DNA of 64,000 bases from Candidatus Lachnoclostridium avicola (GCA_019114465.1 DXFM01000013.1:1-64000); one strand, 5' to 3'. Numbered from the stretch's first letter, positions 1 to 8,739 are shown. Program-made: numbers and translations. The notes: generated from the letters alone by a model not told the origin.

Positions 1-87
1 TGTGTATTTCTTCTCGGACATTGCGTTCATGCTCTTCTCAGTAATAACTGGTTTGAGGATTACGTCAAAGTACTGTACGTTTGCCAT
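1..87 (-). CDS. rplW: 50S ribosomal protein L23, N-terminal part
   Basis: Only the first 29 codons lie in the window; the gene continues beyond the left edge. The start reads MANVQYFDVILKPVITEKS, the typical L23 opening with the conserved LKPVITEKS stretch. L23 sits at the exit of the ribosomal tunnel and binds 23S rRNA, and it is the docking site for trigger factor and SRP. Its ATG overlaps the rplD stop codon by one base (TAATG), so the two are probably translationally coupled, in the usual S10-operon order S10-L3-L4-L23. Confidence 0.95.
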   Translation of the reverse strand, partial: MANVQYFDVILKPVITEKSMNAMSEKKYT

Positions 88-707
88 TATGCATACACCT
101 CCTCGATTGCTGCAACAGCGGCCTTGGTGGCTACTACTGTGTTGTATTTTAAGATGTCATATACGTTGATGGTGTTTACGAGAGCGGTCTTTACGTCTGC
201 CACGTTTCTTGCAGATCTTACCACGTTCTCATTGTTCTCGCCGAGAACTACCAGAGCCTTTGCCACGTTTAAGTTCTTCATCACGTTTACAAAGTTCTTG
301 GTCTTGATCTCGTTTAAGGTCAGCTCATCCAGGACGATGAACTTGCCCTCCTGAACACGGCTGGTCAGAGCGGACTTAAGAGCCAGTCTCTTCTCCTTCT
401 TGTTCAGTCTGATGGTGTAATCTCTCGGAACGGGAGCGAATACCATACCGCCGCCGGTCCACTGGGGAGCTCTGGTGGATCCCTGTCTTGCATGACCGGT
501 TCCCTTCTGTCTCCACGGTTTTCTTCCGCCGCCGGATACCTCAGAACGGGTCTTCGCCTTCTGGGTTCCCTGACGTTTATTTGCAAGCTGTGCAACCACG
601 GCCATGTGTACCAGGTGCTCGTTTACTTCCACACCGAATACCGCATCGTTCAGCTCTAAGGTGCCAACTTCTTTGCCTTCCATATTAAAAACGGATACGT
701 TTGCCAT
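87..707 (-). CDS. rplD: 50S ribosomal protein L4
   Basis: A 206-residue protein of normal L4 length. The loop KTRSEVSGGGRKPWRQKGTG, followed by ARQGSTRAPQWTGGG, is the signature of the L4 extension that lines the peptide exit tunnel and is where macrolide-resistance changes are found; it looks wild type here. L4 binds 23S rRNA and in some bacteria represses its own operon through the S10 leader. It lies between rplC (28 bp upstream) and rplW (1 bp overlap). Ordinary base composition and codon use for the window. Confidence 0.97.
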   Translation of the reverse strand: MANVSVFNMEGKEVGTLELNDAVFGVEVNEHLVHMAVVAQLANKRQGTQKAKTRSEVSGGGRKPWRQKGTGHARQGSTRAPQWTGGGMVFAPVPRDYTIRLNKKEKRLALKSALTSRVQEGKFIVLDELTLNEIKTKNFVNVMKNLNVAKALVVLGENNENVVRSARNVADVKTALVNTINVYDILKYNTVVATKAAVAAIEEVYA

Positions 708-735
708 TTTTCGTGTTCCTCCTTTCCTGTAAAGC

Positions 736-1371
736 TTACTTACCGGACTTTACAGTCTCTTTGATTGTTACCAGGCACTTCTTCGGTCCGGGTACAGCGC
801 CCTTTACCAGGATCAGGTTGTTCTCAGCGTCAACCTTTACCACAGCCAGGTTCTGAACCGTTACCTTCACATGGCCCATGTGTCCGGGCATTCCCTTGCC
901 CTTGAATACACGGCCGGGGGTGGTTGCGGAACCGTTGGAACCCTGATGACGATGGAACTTGGAGCCGTGAGCCATCGGTCCTCTGTGCTGGCCGTGTCTC
1001 TTGATGGCACCCTGATATCCCTTACCTTTGGAAATCGCGGTAGCGTCTACCTTATCTCCAGCTGCGAAGATGTCCGCCTTGATCTCATCCTTTACGGAGT
1101 ACTCCTCAGCGTTCTCAAGTCTCAGCTCTCTCACATATCTCTTGTAAGAAACGCCAGCCTTGTCAAAATGTCCTTTCTGGGGCTTGTTCACAAGCTTCTC
1201 TCTCTTGTCAACAAAACCAACCTGTACGGCCTTGTAGCCGTCATTCTCCTCGGTCTTTACCTGCGTAACTACGCAGGGGCCGGCCTGAAGAACGGTTACG
1301 GGAACGAGCACGCCCTCATCGTTGAAGATCTGTGTCATTCCAACTTTCGTCGCTAAAATCGCTTTCTTCAT
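736..1371 (-). CDS. rplC: 50S ribosomal protein L3
   Basis: A 211-residue L3. It starts [16 protein letters not shown], the canonical L3 N-terminus, and has the conserved core [13 protein letters not shown] and [14 protein letters not shown] that reaches toward the peptidyl-transferase centre. L3 nucleates 50S assembly by binding 23S rRNA. It lies second in the operon, 118 bp after rpsJ, an unusually large gap for this operon and one that contains a perfect AT-rich palindrome. The start is supported by an AGGAGG-like site just upstream. Confidence 0.97.
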   Translation of the reverse strand: MKKAILATKVGMTQIFNDEGVLVPVTVLQAGPCVVTQVKTEENDGYKAVQVGFVDKREKLVNKPQKGHFDKAGVSYKRYVRELRLENAEEYSVKDEIKADIFAAGDKVDATAISKGKGYQGAIKRHGQHRGPMAHGSKFHRHQGSNGSATTPGRVFKGKGMPGHMGHVKVTVQNLAVVKVDAENNLILVKGAVPGPKKCLVTIKETVKSGK

Positions 1372-1474
1372 TGTTTGACCTCCTGTCTTTTTCTACAGCG
1401 GAACGCATTCTGCGTTCATCCTAGAACAGTCCAGAAATCTATCTAAACCCTTCAGGATCCTGTGTTCTGATTAT

Positions 1475-1504
1475 ATTAAAATGAAATAATTATTTCATTT
1501 TAAT
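1475..1504. repeat. 30-bp perfect AT-rich palindrome at the rpsJ 3' end
   Basis: The 30 bases are identical to their own reverse complement (centre AAATAATTATTT). They cover the last codons and stop of rpsJ and 15 bp downstream. No U-run follows on the minus strand, so it is not a normal terminator. It could be a processing or decay barrier between rpsJ and rplC, or chance in AT-rich sequence. Confidence 0.6.
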
Positions 1505-1801
1505 GTTGATGTAAACGCCTGCCGGCATTTCCAGTCTGGACAGTGCATCCACCGTCTTCTGGCTGGGAGTAATGATGTCGATCAGTCTCTTGTGAGTTCT
1601 CTGCTCGAACTGCTCTCTGGAATCTTTGTACTTGTGGGTAGCTCTTAAGATGGTAACTACCTCTTTCTTCGTGGGTAACGGCACCGGTCCGCTCACCTGG
1701 GATCCCGTTTTCTTTACCGTCTCGATGATTTTTGCAGCGGACTGATCTACTAACTGATGATCGTACGCCTTCAGTGTGATTCTCATTACTTGACTTGCCA
1801 T
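1490..1801 (-). CDS. rpsJ: 30S ribosomal protein S10
   Basis: A 103-residue S10 (usual length about 102). Recognisable parts are [20 protein letters not shown] at the N-terminus and [17 protein letters not shown] in the loop that enters the 30S head. S10 also acts in transcription antitermination with NusB. It is the first gene of the operon, which explains the strong promoter and long leader upstream. Start ATG is preceded by AAAGGAGGCGAC. Confidence 0.97.
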   Translation of the reverse strand: MASQVMRITLKAYDHQLVDQSAAKIIETVKKTGSQVSGPVPLPTKKEVVTILRATHKYKDSREQFEQRTHKRLIDIITPSQKTVDALSRLEMPAGVYINIKMK

Positions 1802-2033
1802 AAAAAAAGTCGCCTCCTTTTCGCACTTTCACAGTACGACAAGCGGTGACTGTACACGTTTCCGTGTGTGTCCCGAGGACTACACACATATGGCCTGCTT
1901 TGCTTGTTGCAGAACTTAGAAATCTCAATTTGTACAGTGACTTGTCGCCAGTTTCCTAACTTGACATTCGCTCCACGGAAAACCCGCCATTTTCAGGCGG
2001 CAACCTCGCGCTTCACAGCTATCATGCCACAGC
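1802..2033 (-). promoter_or_regulatory. Structured S10-operon leader
   Basis: About 230 nt lie between the predicted transcription start near 2033 and the rpsJ start. A long-range stem pairs CGACAAG (1837-1843) and ACTGTACA (1849-1856) with TGTACAGT (1931-1938) and CTTGTCG (1941-1947). It encloses a smaller hairpin of GTGTGT against ACACAC. A separate hairpin CCGCC/GGCGG lies at 1984-2000. This resembles an autoregulatory ribosomal-protein leader, but I do not recognise it as a named class. Confidence 0.5.
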
Positions 2034-2039
2034 GTTATG

Positions 2040-2068
2040 AGTGTAGCACATTTCCATTTTATTTGCAA
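2040..2068 (-). promoter_or_regulatory. Promoter of the S10 operon
   Basis: On the minus strand TTGCAA (-35), a 17-bp spacer and TACACT (-10), about 240 bp upstream of rpsJ. Good sigma-A match, with an A-rich stretch just upstream of the -35. Confidence 0.75.
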
Positions 2069-2144
2069 GCACTTTTTTTACGATTTTTCCTGTATTTATC
2101 AGGGTTTTCCTGTGCAGCTTTGCCTACGCCTTTTTATATAGAAG

Positions 2145-2179
2145 AAACGGCTCCCGGAACCGGATTCCGAAAGCCGTTT
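2145..2179 (-). terminator. Rho-independent terminator after the ctp gene
   Basis: The minus strand shows AAACGGCT paired with AGCCGTTT around an inner stem, followed by a pyrimidine-rich tail. It lies 17 bp after the S41 peptidase stop and separates the ftsEX operon from the S10 promoter. Confidence 0.65.
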
Positions 2180-2195
2180 TACATCTTTCAGTCTG

Positions 2196-3554
2196 TCAGT
2201 CAGCCGCCATTCCCGGATCGTCCGGTTCCTCCCCGGCCGTCTCTTCGCTCAGATACTCCACCGCGGCCTGCACCTGATTATCATCTTCCAGCTCCACCAC
2301 TGCCTGCTGCAGAAGTTCCTCTGAAAGCTCCACTGGAATGTCCGGCTCCAGGCCTTTTCCGTGAAGGTCAAAGCCGCTGGGGGTGAAATAGTGGGCGGTG
2401 GTGATCTTGATGGCATCCCCGTCGGTGAACGGGATCACGCTCTGCACAATCCCCTTTCCGAAAGTGGTGGTTCCCACCAGAACTGCCCGGTCAAAGTCCC
2501 TCATGGCCCCGGCAAATACCTCCGCAGCGCTGGCGGAATTGCCGTTTACCAGAATGGCCATGGGAATATCCAGCTCATGGCCGTCCTCCACCGGGTACTG
2601 GTTCAGCCGGGTGCCGGCGGTGCTGTCCGCCTTCAGCTGTCCATTCTCTGAATAGTATTCGTCGCCTTTGCCGTTTTTATACTCCGTCCGGACGATGGTT
2701 CCGTCGGGAAGAAGGTAGGCGGCCATCTCCACCGCAGCGTCCAGCAGGCCGCCCGGATTGTTTCTCAGGTCGATGATCAGTTTTTCCATGCCCTGGCTCT
2801 CCAGATCATCCACCGCCTCCTTAAACTGCTGGGCGGTCACTCCCTCGAACTGGGTCACCAGAATGTAGCCGATGCCGTTTTCCATCATCTCGTGCTCCAC
2901 CGTGGGAGTCTCGATGTTTGCCCGCTTCATGGTCAGATCCAGATACTCATCGGTGGTTTCCCGGTAGACCGTCACCGTCACCTCCGTGTCCTCTTCTCCC
3001 TTGATGTAGTTGTTCACCACCAGATCCAGCTCCATGCCGGTGACATTTTCCCCGTCCACGGCGGTGATTACATCTCCGGGAAGCATCCCCGCCTCCGCGC
3101 AGGGAGTTTCCTCAAACACCCGGATCACTGTCATGAGCATGGTTCCCCGGTTCTGGCTGATCATGGCGCCGATGCCGCAGTATTCTCCCTCAATGCTGTT
3201 TTCCATCAGTTCCTGGAAGTCTTCCTCCGTGTAGTAGGTGGAGTATGGATCTCCCAGCCCGGCCATCATTCCCATGAAAATGCCGTCCTCCACCATCTCC
3301 GGGTCTTCCTCAAACAGATAATTCTCACTGATAATTCCCTGAATCAGCTCCATCTTCTGGCTGATCCGGTCAATGTCCAGGGATACTTCGCTGGGCGTTG
3401 CCCGCCCGCCGGAGATGCCGGCAGTCTGATTGCCCATCACGCCTTTCCCCACAACCCATATTCCCGCCGCCATGCCGATGACGATCAGTCCGGCAAAGGC
3501 AGTCACCAGCGCCCCTACCAGGACGCCTTTCCAAAATTTGTTCTTACCGTCCAC
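2196..3554 (-). CDS. S41 C-terminal processing peptidase (CtpA type)
   Basis: A 452-residue membrane-anchored protease acting outside the membrane. Residues about 11-35 form one transmembrane segment. A PDZ domain follows at about 125-210, then the S41 core. The catalytic serine is S342 in GNSASAAE and the general base is K367 in TTFGKGIVQS; both are present. Start is GTG with GGAGA upstream. It is the last gene of the ftsE-ftsX-M23 hydrolase cluster, 22 bp after the hydrolase. CtpA/CtpB proteases cut extracytoplasmic proteins, and position suggests it trims the FtsX-hydrolase machinery or other wall enzymes; the substrate is inference. Confidence 0.9.
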   Translation of the reverse strand: MDGKNKFWKGVLVGALVTAFAGLIVIGMAAGIWVVGKGVMGNQTAGISGGRATPSEVSLDIDRISQKMELIQGIISENYLFEEDPEMVEDGIFMGMMAGLGDPYSTYYTEEDFQELMENSIEGEYCGIGAMISQNRGTMLMTVIRVFEETPCAEAGMLPGDVITAVDGENVTGMELDLVVNNYIKGEEDTEVTVTVYRETTDEYLDLTMKRANIETPTVEHEMMENGIGYILVTQFEGVTAQQFKEAVDDLESQGMEKLIIDLRNNPGGLLDAAVEMAAYLLPDGTIVRTEYKNGKGDEYYSENGQLKADSTAGTRLNQYPVEDGHELDIPMAILVNGNSASAAEVFAGAMRDFDRAVLVGTTTFGKGIVQSVIPFTDGDAIKITTAHYFTPSGFDLHGKGLEPDIPVELSEELLQQAVVELEDDNQVQAAVEYLSEETAGEEPDDPGMAAD

Positions 3555-3576
3555 TGTGATATTTCTCCTATCTGTC

Positions 3577-4785
3577 TTACGGGCTCACATACTGAAGGGG
3601 ATTGACATAGGCCCCGTCCGCCCGGATTCCAAAATGCAGGTGGGGGCCCGTAGAATAGCCGGTGGATCCCACCTTCGCGATCACCTGCCCCTGGGTCACT
3701 TTCTCCCCCGCCGAGACGAGGAGGGAAGAGCAGTGCATGTAGACCGTGGAAATGCCGCCCCCGTGGTCAATCATAATATAATTTCCAGCGGATACGCTGT
3801 ATGTAGAGATAGTCACCGTTCCGGAGGCCGCCGCCAGAATGTCGCTGCCGGAGGAAGCTCCGATGTCCACCCCCTTATGGTTGGTGGACGCCCCTTCCGT
3901 GGGCGAGGACCGGCCTCCAAACTGGGAGGTGATCCGGCTGCTGGACGGGCACGGCCATATAAAGCTAATATTCCCCAAACTCACCGGAGTATACGTTTTC
4001 CCTGCTTCCTCCGCCTGCTTTCTGGCTTCCTCCTCCCGGCGCTTCATCTCCGCCTCAATGGCCCGGATCTTCTCCTCCTGGGCCTGGATATCTGCCTCGT
4101 AGGCGGATATCTGATCCTGGGCTCCGGCAATCTGACTGTCATAGTCCGCCAGCTGGGCCTGTTTTTCCGCCAGCAGAGTCTCCATCGACTCCTGTCTGGC
4201 CTCCGTGGATTCCTGAAGGGCAAGCAGTTCCTGCCGCTCCGTCTCCAGGGCAGCCTCCCTGACCGCGATATCTTCCTTCTCCTGCACATATTCCGTCAGT
4301 TTTTCCCGGTCATAGCTTGAGATCTGACTGATATATTCCGCCCGGTTCAGCAGTTCGGAAATGCTCTCCGACTCAAACAGAAGATCCAGAAAACTGGTTT
4401 CCCCCCGCTCGTACATATACCGGATCCGCAGCTTCATAGCCTGATACTGCTCTTCCTCCGCAGCCTTCGCCGCCTCCAGCTCCTCGCCGGCCGCAGCGAT
4501 CTCCTGCTCTTTGCCGGAGATCTGCCCCGCCAGATCGTCCAGCTCCTGCTCCAGCTGGGTCAGGCTGGCATCCAGCTCCGTCACATAGGCCGCAGCGTCA
4601 CTTTTCAGGCCTTCCAGCTCCTCCAGGGTATTCTCCACCTTCTGCTTTTCTTCCTCCAGAGAGGAAATCTCACTCTGGGCGCTGTCCACATCCATTCTGG
4701 TGGCGCCAGCCTGACCGCCCTGCCACAGAGCGGTGAACAGCAGCGCCAGAGCTGCCGCCGCAGCCCCTTTTTCTCGTCTTCCCAT
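3577..4785 (-). CDS. Coiled-coil M23 (LytM) peptidoglycan hydrolase, EnvC-like
   Basis: About 402 residues. A signal peptide (about 1-28) is followed by a long Glu/Gln/Ala-rich coiled coil (about 35-260) and a C-terminal LytM domain. The zinc ligands and catalytic residues appear intact: HKGVD and HLHFGIR, so it should be an active endopeptidase rather than a degenerate activator. ATG at 4785 is preferred over 4791 because AGGAG then has correct spacing. It directly follows ftsX (about 10 bp), the classic arrangement in which FtsEX gates a coiled-coil hydrolase (CwlO or PcsB role) at the division or elongation site. Confidence 0.9.
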   Translation of the reverse strand: MGRREKGAAAAALALLFTALWQGGQAGATRMDVDSAQSEISSLEEEKQKVENTLEELEGLKSDAAAYVTELDASLTQLEQELDDLAGQISGKEQEIAAAGEELEAAKAAEEEQYQAMKLRIRYMYERGETSFLDLLFESESISELLNRAEYISQISSYDREKLTEYVQEKEDIAVREAALETERQELLALQESTEARQESMETLLAEKQAQLADYDSQIAGAQDQISAYEADIQAQEEKIRAIEAEMKRREEEARKQAEEAGKTYTPVSLGNISFIWPCPSSSRITSQFGGRSSPTEGASTNHKGVDIGASSGSDILAAASGTVTISTYSVSAGNYIMIDHGGGISTVYMHCSSLLVSAGEKVTQGQVIAKVGSTGYSTGPHLHFGIRADGAYVNPLQYVSP

Positions 4786-4795
4786 AGGCATTCTC

Positions 4796-5716
4796 CTACA
4801 CTTTCAGGTGCTTCCGGATGGTGAAAAAGCTGACAAAAAAGCCGATTCCCACTCCCAGGGCCAAAGACACGGCCGCCATAACCGGGAACAGCTCCTCAAT
4901 GGGCAGAATCCGAAGAACTCCGCCCAGTCCGCCCGCAGTGCCCAGAAAATGTTCTCCCATATAGGTTACGGCACGCCGGTACAGAATATACATGGCCCCC
5001 AGGGGGATCAGAGCCCCCGCCAGCCCCAGAACCGTTCCCTCCACCACAAAGGGGGCACGGATCATGAAGTTGGTGGCTCCGATGAGCCGCATGATCTGGT
5101 TCTCTGTCTTCCGGAAGGCCGCCGCCACATGGATGGTATTGCTGATCAGGAACACAGATACCGCCAGCAGGATCCCGATGATGGCCGCAGACAGCGCCCC
5201 CACCAGACGGCTGAAGCCGGAAAAGCCTGCCGCCACATCCCGGGAGTAATTTACCTTGCGCACTCCGTCCAGCCCCTGAAGATAAGCCACCATCTCATCC
5301 TGATCCCCAATATCCTGGAGAAAAATCTCATAGGACGCGGAGGACGCCAGGGGATTGTCGTCAGCAAAGCCGTCGGCCAGCTCCTCCATCCCCGCGAAAT
5401 ACTCGGATTTAAAGTTTTCCCAGGCCTGATCCGCCGAGACAAAATTCATCTCCCTGATCTCCGGCCTGGCGGAAATCTCCTCCCCCAGAGCCTGGATCTC
5501 CTCCTGGGACATATCCTCGTCAAAAAACACCGTGATCCCGATGGTGGTCTCTGCCAGATGGGTGATATTTCTCACATTGGCGATCACTGCGAAAAACAGG
5601 CAAAATAAAAAAATACACGCAGAAATCGTCGCCACGGATGCCAGGGAAAACAGACTGTTTCTGCATATATTTTTGATTCCTTGCCGGAAACTATAGCAAA
5701 TTGTGCTGAATCTCAT
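4796..5716 (-). CDS. ftsX: Cell-division ABC transporter permease FtsX
   Basis: 306 residues with the FtsX plan: a short cytoplasmic N-terminus (RQGIKNICRNSLFSLASV), TM1 at about 20-42, a large extracellular loop (about 45-165), then three TM segments near 175-300 ending in a basic tail. The loop contacts the coiled coil of a peptidoglycan hydrolase, which is encoded next. It overlaps the end of ftsE by 26 bp. FtsX does not transport a known substrate; it relays ATP hydrolysis by FtsE to wall cleavage. Confidence 0.93.
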   Translation of the reverse strand: MRFSTICYSFRQGIKNICRNSLFSLASVATISACIFLFCLFFAVIANVRNITHLAETTIGITVFFDEDMSQEEIQALGEEISARPEIREMNFVSADQAWENFKSEYFAGMEELADGFADDNPLASSASYEIFLQDIGDQDEMVAYLQGLDGVRKVNYSRDVAAGFSGFSRLVGALSAAIIGILLAVSVFLISNTIHVAAAFRKTENQIMRLIGATNFMIRAPFVVEGTVLGLAGALIPLGAMYILYRRAVTYMGEHFLGTAGGLGGVLRILPIEELFPVMAAVSLALGVGIGFFVSFFTIRKHLKV

Positions 5717-6389
5717 AGATCTCTCCGTCCCTCTTGTCGCTGACCACCATTCCCTTATCCATGGTGATCACCCGTTTCTTCATGCTGTCCACGATCTCCT
5801 GGCTGTGGGTCACTACGATCACCGTCGTGCCCCGGGCATTGATCTGCTCCAGCAGCCACATGATCTCATCCGCGTTCTGGCGGTCCAGATTGCCGGTAGG
5901 CTCATCCGCCAGAAGCACCGCCGGGTTGTTGATCAGCGCCCGGGCGATGGCCACCCGCTGCTGCTCTCCGCCGGACAGCTGCTGAGGATAAAATTTGTAT
6001 TTGGACGAAAGACCCACCAGCCGCAGCATGGCCGGCACATTCTCCCGGATTTTTCTTGGGGAGACGCCGATCACCCGCTGGGCAAAGGCTACATTCTCAT
6101 AGACCGTCCGGTCCTTCAGCAGCTTAAAATCCTGAAACACCATTCCCAGGCCCCGGCGGTACCGGGGCACTGCCCGCTTCGGCATCCGCTGAAGGTTCTG
6201 TCCGCCCACAAGAATACAGCCGGAAGTAGGCTCCACCTCTTTCAGCAGCATCTTCAGCAGGGTGGATTTCCCCGACCCGCTTCTGCCGACGATGAATACA
6301 AATTCACCGTCGGCAATCTGGATGTTCAGCTTTCGGATCGCCTTATTTCCGGCCTTATAGGTCTTGGTTACATTCGAAAACTCTATCAT
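5691..6389 (-). CDS. ftsE: Cell-division ATP-binding protein FtsE
   Basis: 232 residues. Walker A is GRSGSGKST (residues 35-43), the signature [15 protein letters not shown] and Walker [12 protein letters not shown] are all canonical, and the switch histidine is present in VVTHSQE. The start [14 protein letters not shown] is typical of FtsE, with AAGGA upstream. First gene of the ftsE-ftsX-hydrolase-ctp cluster and 11 bp after the CdaR-like regulator. It powers FtsX to switch on peptidoglycan cleavage during division or elongation. Confidence 0.95.
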   Translation of the reverse strand: MIEFSNVTKTYKAGNKAIRKLNIQIADGEFVFIVGRSGSGKSTLLKMLLKEVEPTSGCILVGGQNLQRMPKRAVPRYRRGLGMVFQDFKLLKDRTVYENVAFAQRVIGVSPRKIRENVPAMLRLVGLSSKYKFYPQQLSGGEQQRVAIARALINNPAVLLADEPTGNLDRQNADEIMWLLEQINARGTTVIVVTHSQEIVDSMKKRVITMDKGMVVSDKRDGEIYEIQHNLL

Positions 6390-6400
6390 AAGTCAAATCC

Positions 6401-7498
6401 TTAGTAGTCCATATTCTCCATGTACTTCATGTATTTTACTACCATCAGCGCGATCTTGAAGGTGATGGCGTCCTCGAACACTCTCAGATCCAGACCTGTG
6501 GACTTCTGGAGCTTGTCCAGACGGTACACCAGTGTATTTCTGTGGATATAGAGCTGTCTGGAAGTCTCGGACACGTTCAGGCTGTTCTCAAAGAACTTGT
6601 TGATGGTGGTCAGGGTCTCCTCGTCAAACTCGTCGGGAGACTTGCCGTCGAAGATCTCCTTGATGAACATGCGGCACAGAGGCAGGGGAAGCTGATAGAT
6701 CAGACGTCCGATGCCCAGCTTGCTGTAGGCCACCACATTCTTTCCGCTGTAGAAGATCTTGCCCACGTCCAGAGCCATCTTGGCCTCCTTGTAGGAGCGG
6801 GACACCTCCTTGATCTCGTTCACCACCGTGCCGAAGGCCACATGGACCTTGGACATGGCCTCTGTATTCAGCATATCCAGGATCATATTGGCCGTCTTCT
6901 CCAGATCCTCGTAGGTCTCTCCCGGCTTCACTTCTTTCACCAGGATAATATTCTTCTCATCCACCGCCGTCACGAAATCCTTCGTCTTGGTGGCAAACAG
7001 GCTGCGCACCGTCTCCAGGGCGCTGCCGTCCTTCTCGTGGGACGTTTCAATAATATATACTACACGCTTTACATTGGTCTCAATGTGAAGCTTCTTCGCC
7101 CGATTGTAAATGTCTACCAGGAGCAGGTTGTCCAGAAGCAGGTTCTTAATAAAGTTATCCTTGTCAAAGCGCTCCTTGTACGCCACCAGCAGGTTCTGGA
7201 TCTGGAAGACCACCATCTTCCCCACCATGTAGACATCCTCGTTGCTTCCCTTTGCCAGGAGGATGTACTCCAGCTGGTTCTCGTCGAATACTTTAAAAAA
7301 CTGATAGCCCTGAATCACCTGGCTGTCCGCCGGAGAATCTACAAATGCAAGGATGGAATTCTCATACTCCTCCGCCTCTGAAAAGGTAGACGCGAGCACT
7401 TTTCCTTCCGTGTCGCAGATGCAGAAATCTATCCGGGTAATCCCCTTCAACCCCTCAATCGTGGACTGTAAAATCTGGTTTGAAATCATTTGCTGCAC
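6401..7498 (-). CDS. CdaR/PucR-family transcriptional regulator
   Basis: 365 residues. The N-terminal 130 residues resemble the sugar-diacid-recognition domain (LKGITRIDFCICDTEGKVLASTF). The middle resembles the degenerate GGDEF-like region of CdaR proteins. The C-terminus has the PucR helix-turn-helix, NVSETSRQLYIHRNTLVYRL. The effector is unknown; in relatives it is glycerate, galactarate or a purine product. It lies between a MalK-like ATPase and ftsE on the same strand, so it may be co-transcribed with ftsEX, but a promoter of its own lies at 7511-7538. Confidence 0.82.
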   Translation of the reverse strand: MQQMISNQILQSTIEGLKGITRIDFCICDTEGKVLASTFSEAEEYENSILAFVDSPADSQVIQGYQFFKVFDENQLEYILLAKGSNEDVYMVGKMVVFQIQNLLVAYKERFDKDNFIKNLLLDNLLLVDIYNRAKKLHIETNVKRVVYIIETSHEKDGSALETVRSLFATKTKDFVTAVDEKNIILVKEVKPGETYEDLEKTANMILDMLNTEAMSKVHVAFGTVVNEIKEVSRSYKEAKMALDVGKIFYSGKNVVAYSKLGIGRLIYQLPLPLCRMFIKEIFDGKSPDEFDEETLTTINKFFENSLNVSETSRQLYIHRNTLVYRLDKLQKSTGLDLRVFEDAITFKIALMVVKYMKYMENMDY

Positions 7499-7510
7499 TC
7501 TCCTCTTTGT

Positions 7511-7538
7511 AATTTACCCTGATTTTATCTTAATTCAA
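7511..7538 (-). promoter_or_regulatory. Probable promoter of the CdaR-like gene
   Basis: Minus strand TTGAAT, 16-bp spacer, TAAATT, in an AT-rich stretch directly upstream of the gene and just after the preceding terminator. Confidence 0.45.
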
Positions 7539-7540
7539 AA

Positions 7541-7576
7541 AGAAAAAAAAAGCAAGCGAGTATTACGCCCGCTTGC
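7541..7576 (-). terminator. Terminator after the MalK-like ATPase gene
   Basis: Minus-strand stem GCAAGCG/CGCTTGC followed by a run of nine T. It ends the upstream transcript 25 bp past the stop codon. Confidence 0.85.
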
Positions 7577-7600
7577 GCAATTTTTACAAAAATAAGTTCT

Positions 7601-8710
7601 TTATCCGATGGCTTTCTGCGTATCTTTATCAAAAATGTACACTTTTGACGGATCCACCGCCAGCGTCACCTGGTCGCCCGGATGAATTTTACCCTCCTCC
7701 GGCACCTTTGCCCGCAGGCTTTCATCTCCGATCTGGAAGGTCATATACGCCCCCTGCGCATCCGCTTCACACGCTTCCGCGCATGCGTGGATCAGATTGT
7801 CGCCCCATTTCTTTACGCACTCCGCCTCCACATGAATGTCCTCCGGCCGGATGGCGATGATGATCTCCTTCCCGGCATAGCCGCCGTCTATCAGTATCCG
7901 GCTGTTCTCCTCGGAAAATACGCCCCGGTTTTCCGCGGCCTTCAGGACGGCCTTTCCGTCCTTCTCCTCCACCTCAACAGCCAGCACATTCATGGGCGGG
8001 CAGCTGAAATACTCCGCTACAAACCGGTTCTGGGGCTTTCGGATGATCTCCTCCGGGGTACCTGTCTGCTCCAGCACTCCGTCCCGGATCACTGCCAGCC
8101 TGGTGCCCAGAAGCATGGCTTCCGACGCATCCTCCGTCACATAGACTACGGTCACTCCCAGCCTGTGGTGAAGATCCGCCAACCCCTGCCGCATCTCCCG
8201 TCTCAGCTGGCCGTCCAGCCGGATCATGGGATCATCCATGAGCAGGACCTGCGGCCGGCGGGCCAGAGCCCGTCCCACCACCACCTTGTAGCGGTCAATT
8301 CCTGTCACCTGCTCCGACGGAGTTTCCAGAAGATGGCCGATCTCCAGCAGCTCTGCCGTCTCCGTCACCCGCTGGTGCATCTCGTTCTTCCCGCATCCCG
8401 TCAGTTTCAGACCGAAAGCCAGGTTCTCGTATACGGTCATCTGGGGATACAGCATATAATTCCGGAAGATCATCGCCACATTCCGCTCCCGCGGCTCCAG
8501 GTCGTTCACCCGGACGCCGCCGATATAAATATCCCCCAGGGAGATGTCCTCCAGACCGCCGATCATCCGCAGAAGGGTGGATTTGCCGCTGCCGGCAGGT
8601 CCTACCAGCACCGTAAACTCCCCGTCTCCGATCTCCAGACTGAAATCCTTCACGCCCACTCCTCCGTTGGGGTACAACTTTGCTACATTTTTCAGCAATA
8701 AACCAGCCAT
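7601..8710 (-). CDS. MalK-like ABC ATPase with degenerate catalytic motifs
   Basis: About 369 residues, the length and layout of MalK/UgpC/MsmX: an ATPase domain (1-235) and a C-terminal regulatory OB domain (PEDIHVEA, then VTLAVDPSKVYIFD). Walker A is intact (GPAGSGKST, 37-45). The Q-loop has R83 instead of Gln (IFRNY). The signature LSGGQ is replaced by VTGID (135-139). The catalytic Glu after Walker B is Asp (LLMDDP, D160). The switch His is Glu (VTEDASEAM, E193). These match MalK Q82, E159 and H192, so nucleotide binding without normal hydrolysis is expected. ATG at 8710 is chosen because GGAGG lies 11 bp upstream; 8728 is also open. No permease or binding protein is nearby. Confidence 0.88.
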   Translation of the reverse strand: MAGLLLKNVAKLYPNGGVGVKDFSLEIGDGEFTVLVGPAGSGKSTLLRMIGGLEDISLGDIYIGGVRVNDLEPRERNVAMIFRNYMLYPQMTVYENLAFGLKLTGCGKNEMHQRVTETAELLEIGHLLETPSEQVTGIDRYKVVVGRALARRPQVLLMDDPMIRLDGQLRREMRQGLADLHHRLGVTVVYVTEDASEAMLLGTRLAVIRDGVLEQTGTPEEIIRKPQNRFVAEYFSCPPMNVLAVEVEEKDGKAVLKAAENRGVFSEENSRILIDGGYAGKEIIIAIRPEDIHVEAECVKKWGDNLIHACAEACEADAQGAYMTFQIGDESLRAKVPEEGKIHPGDQVTLAVDPSKVYIFDKDTQKAIG

Positions 8711-8739
8711 TTGCCTTGTTTCCTCCATAATGTATCACG

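Noticed and set aside
7601-8728. Pseudogene status for the MalK-like ATPase
   Set aside because: The frame is full length, has a ribosome site, promoter and terminator, and the changes are confined to catalytic motifs rather than spread as random damage.
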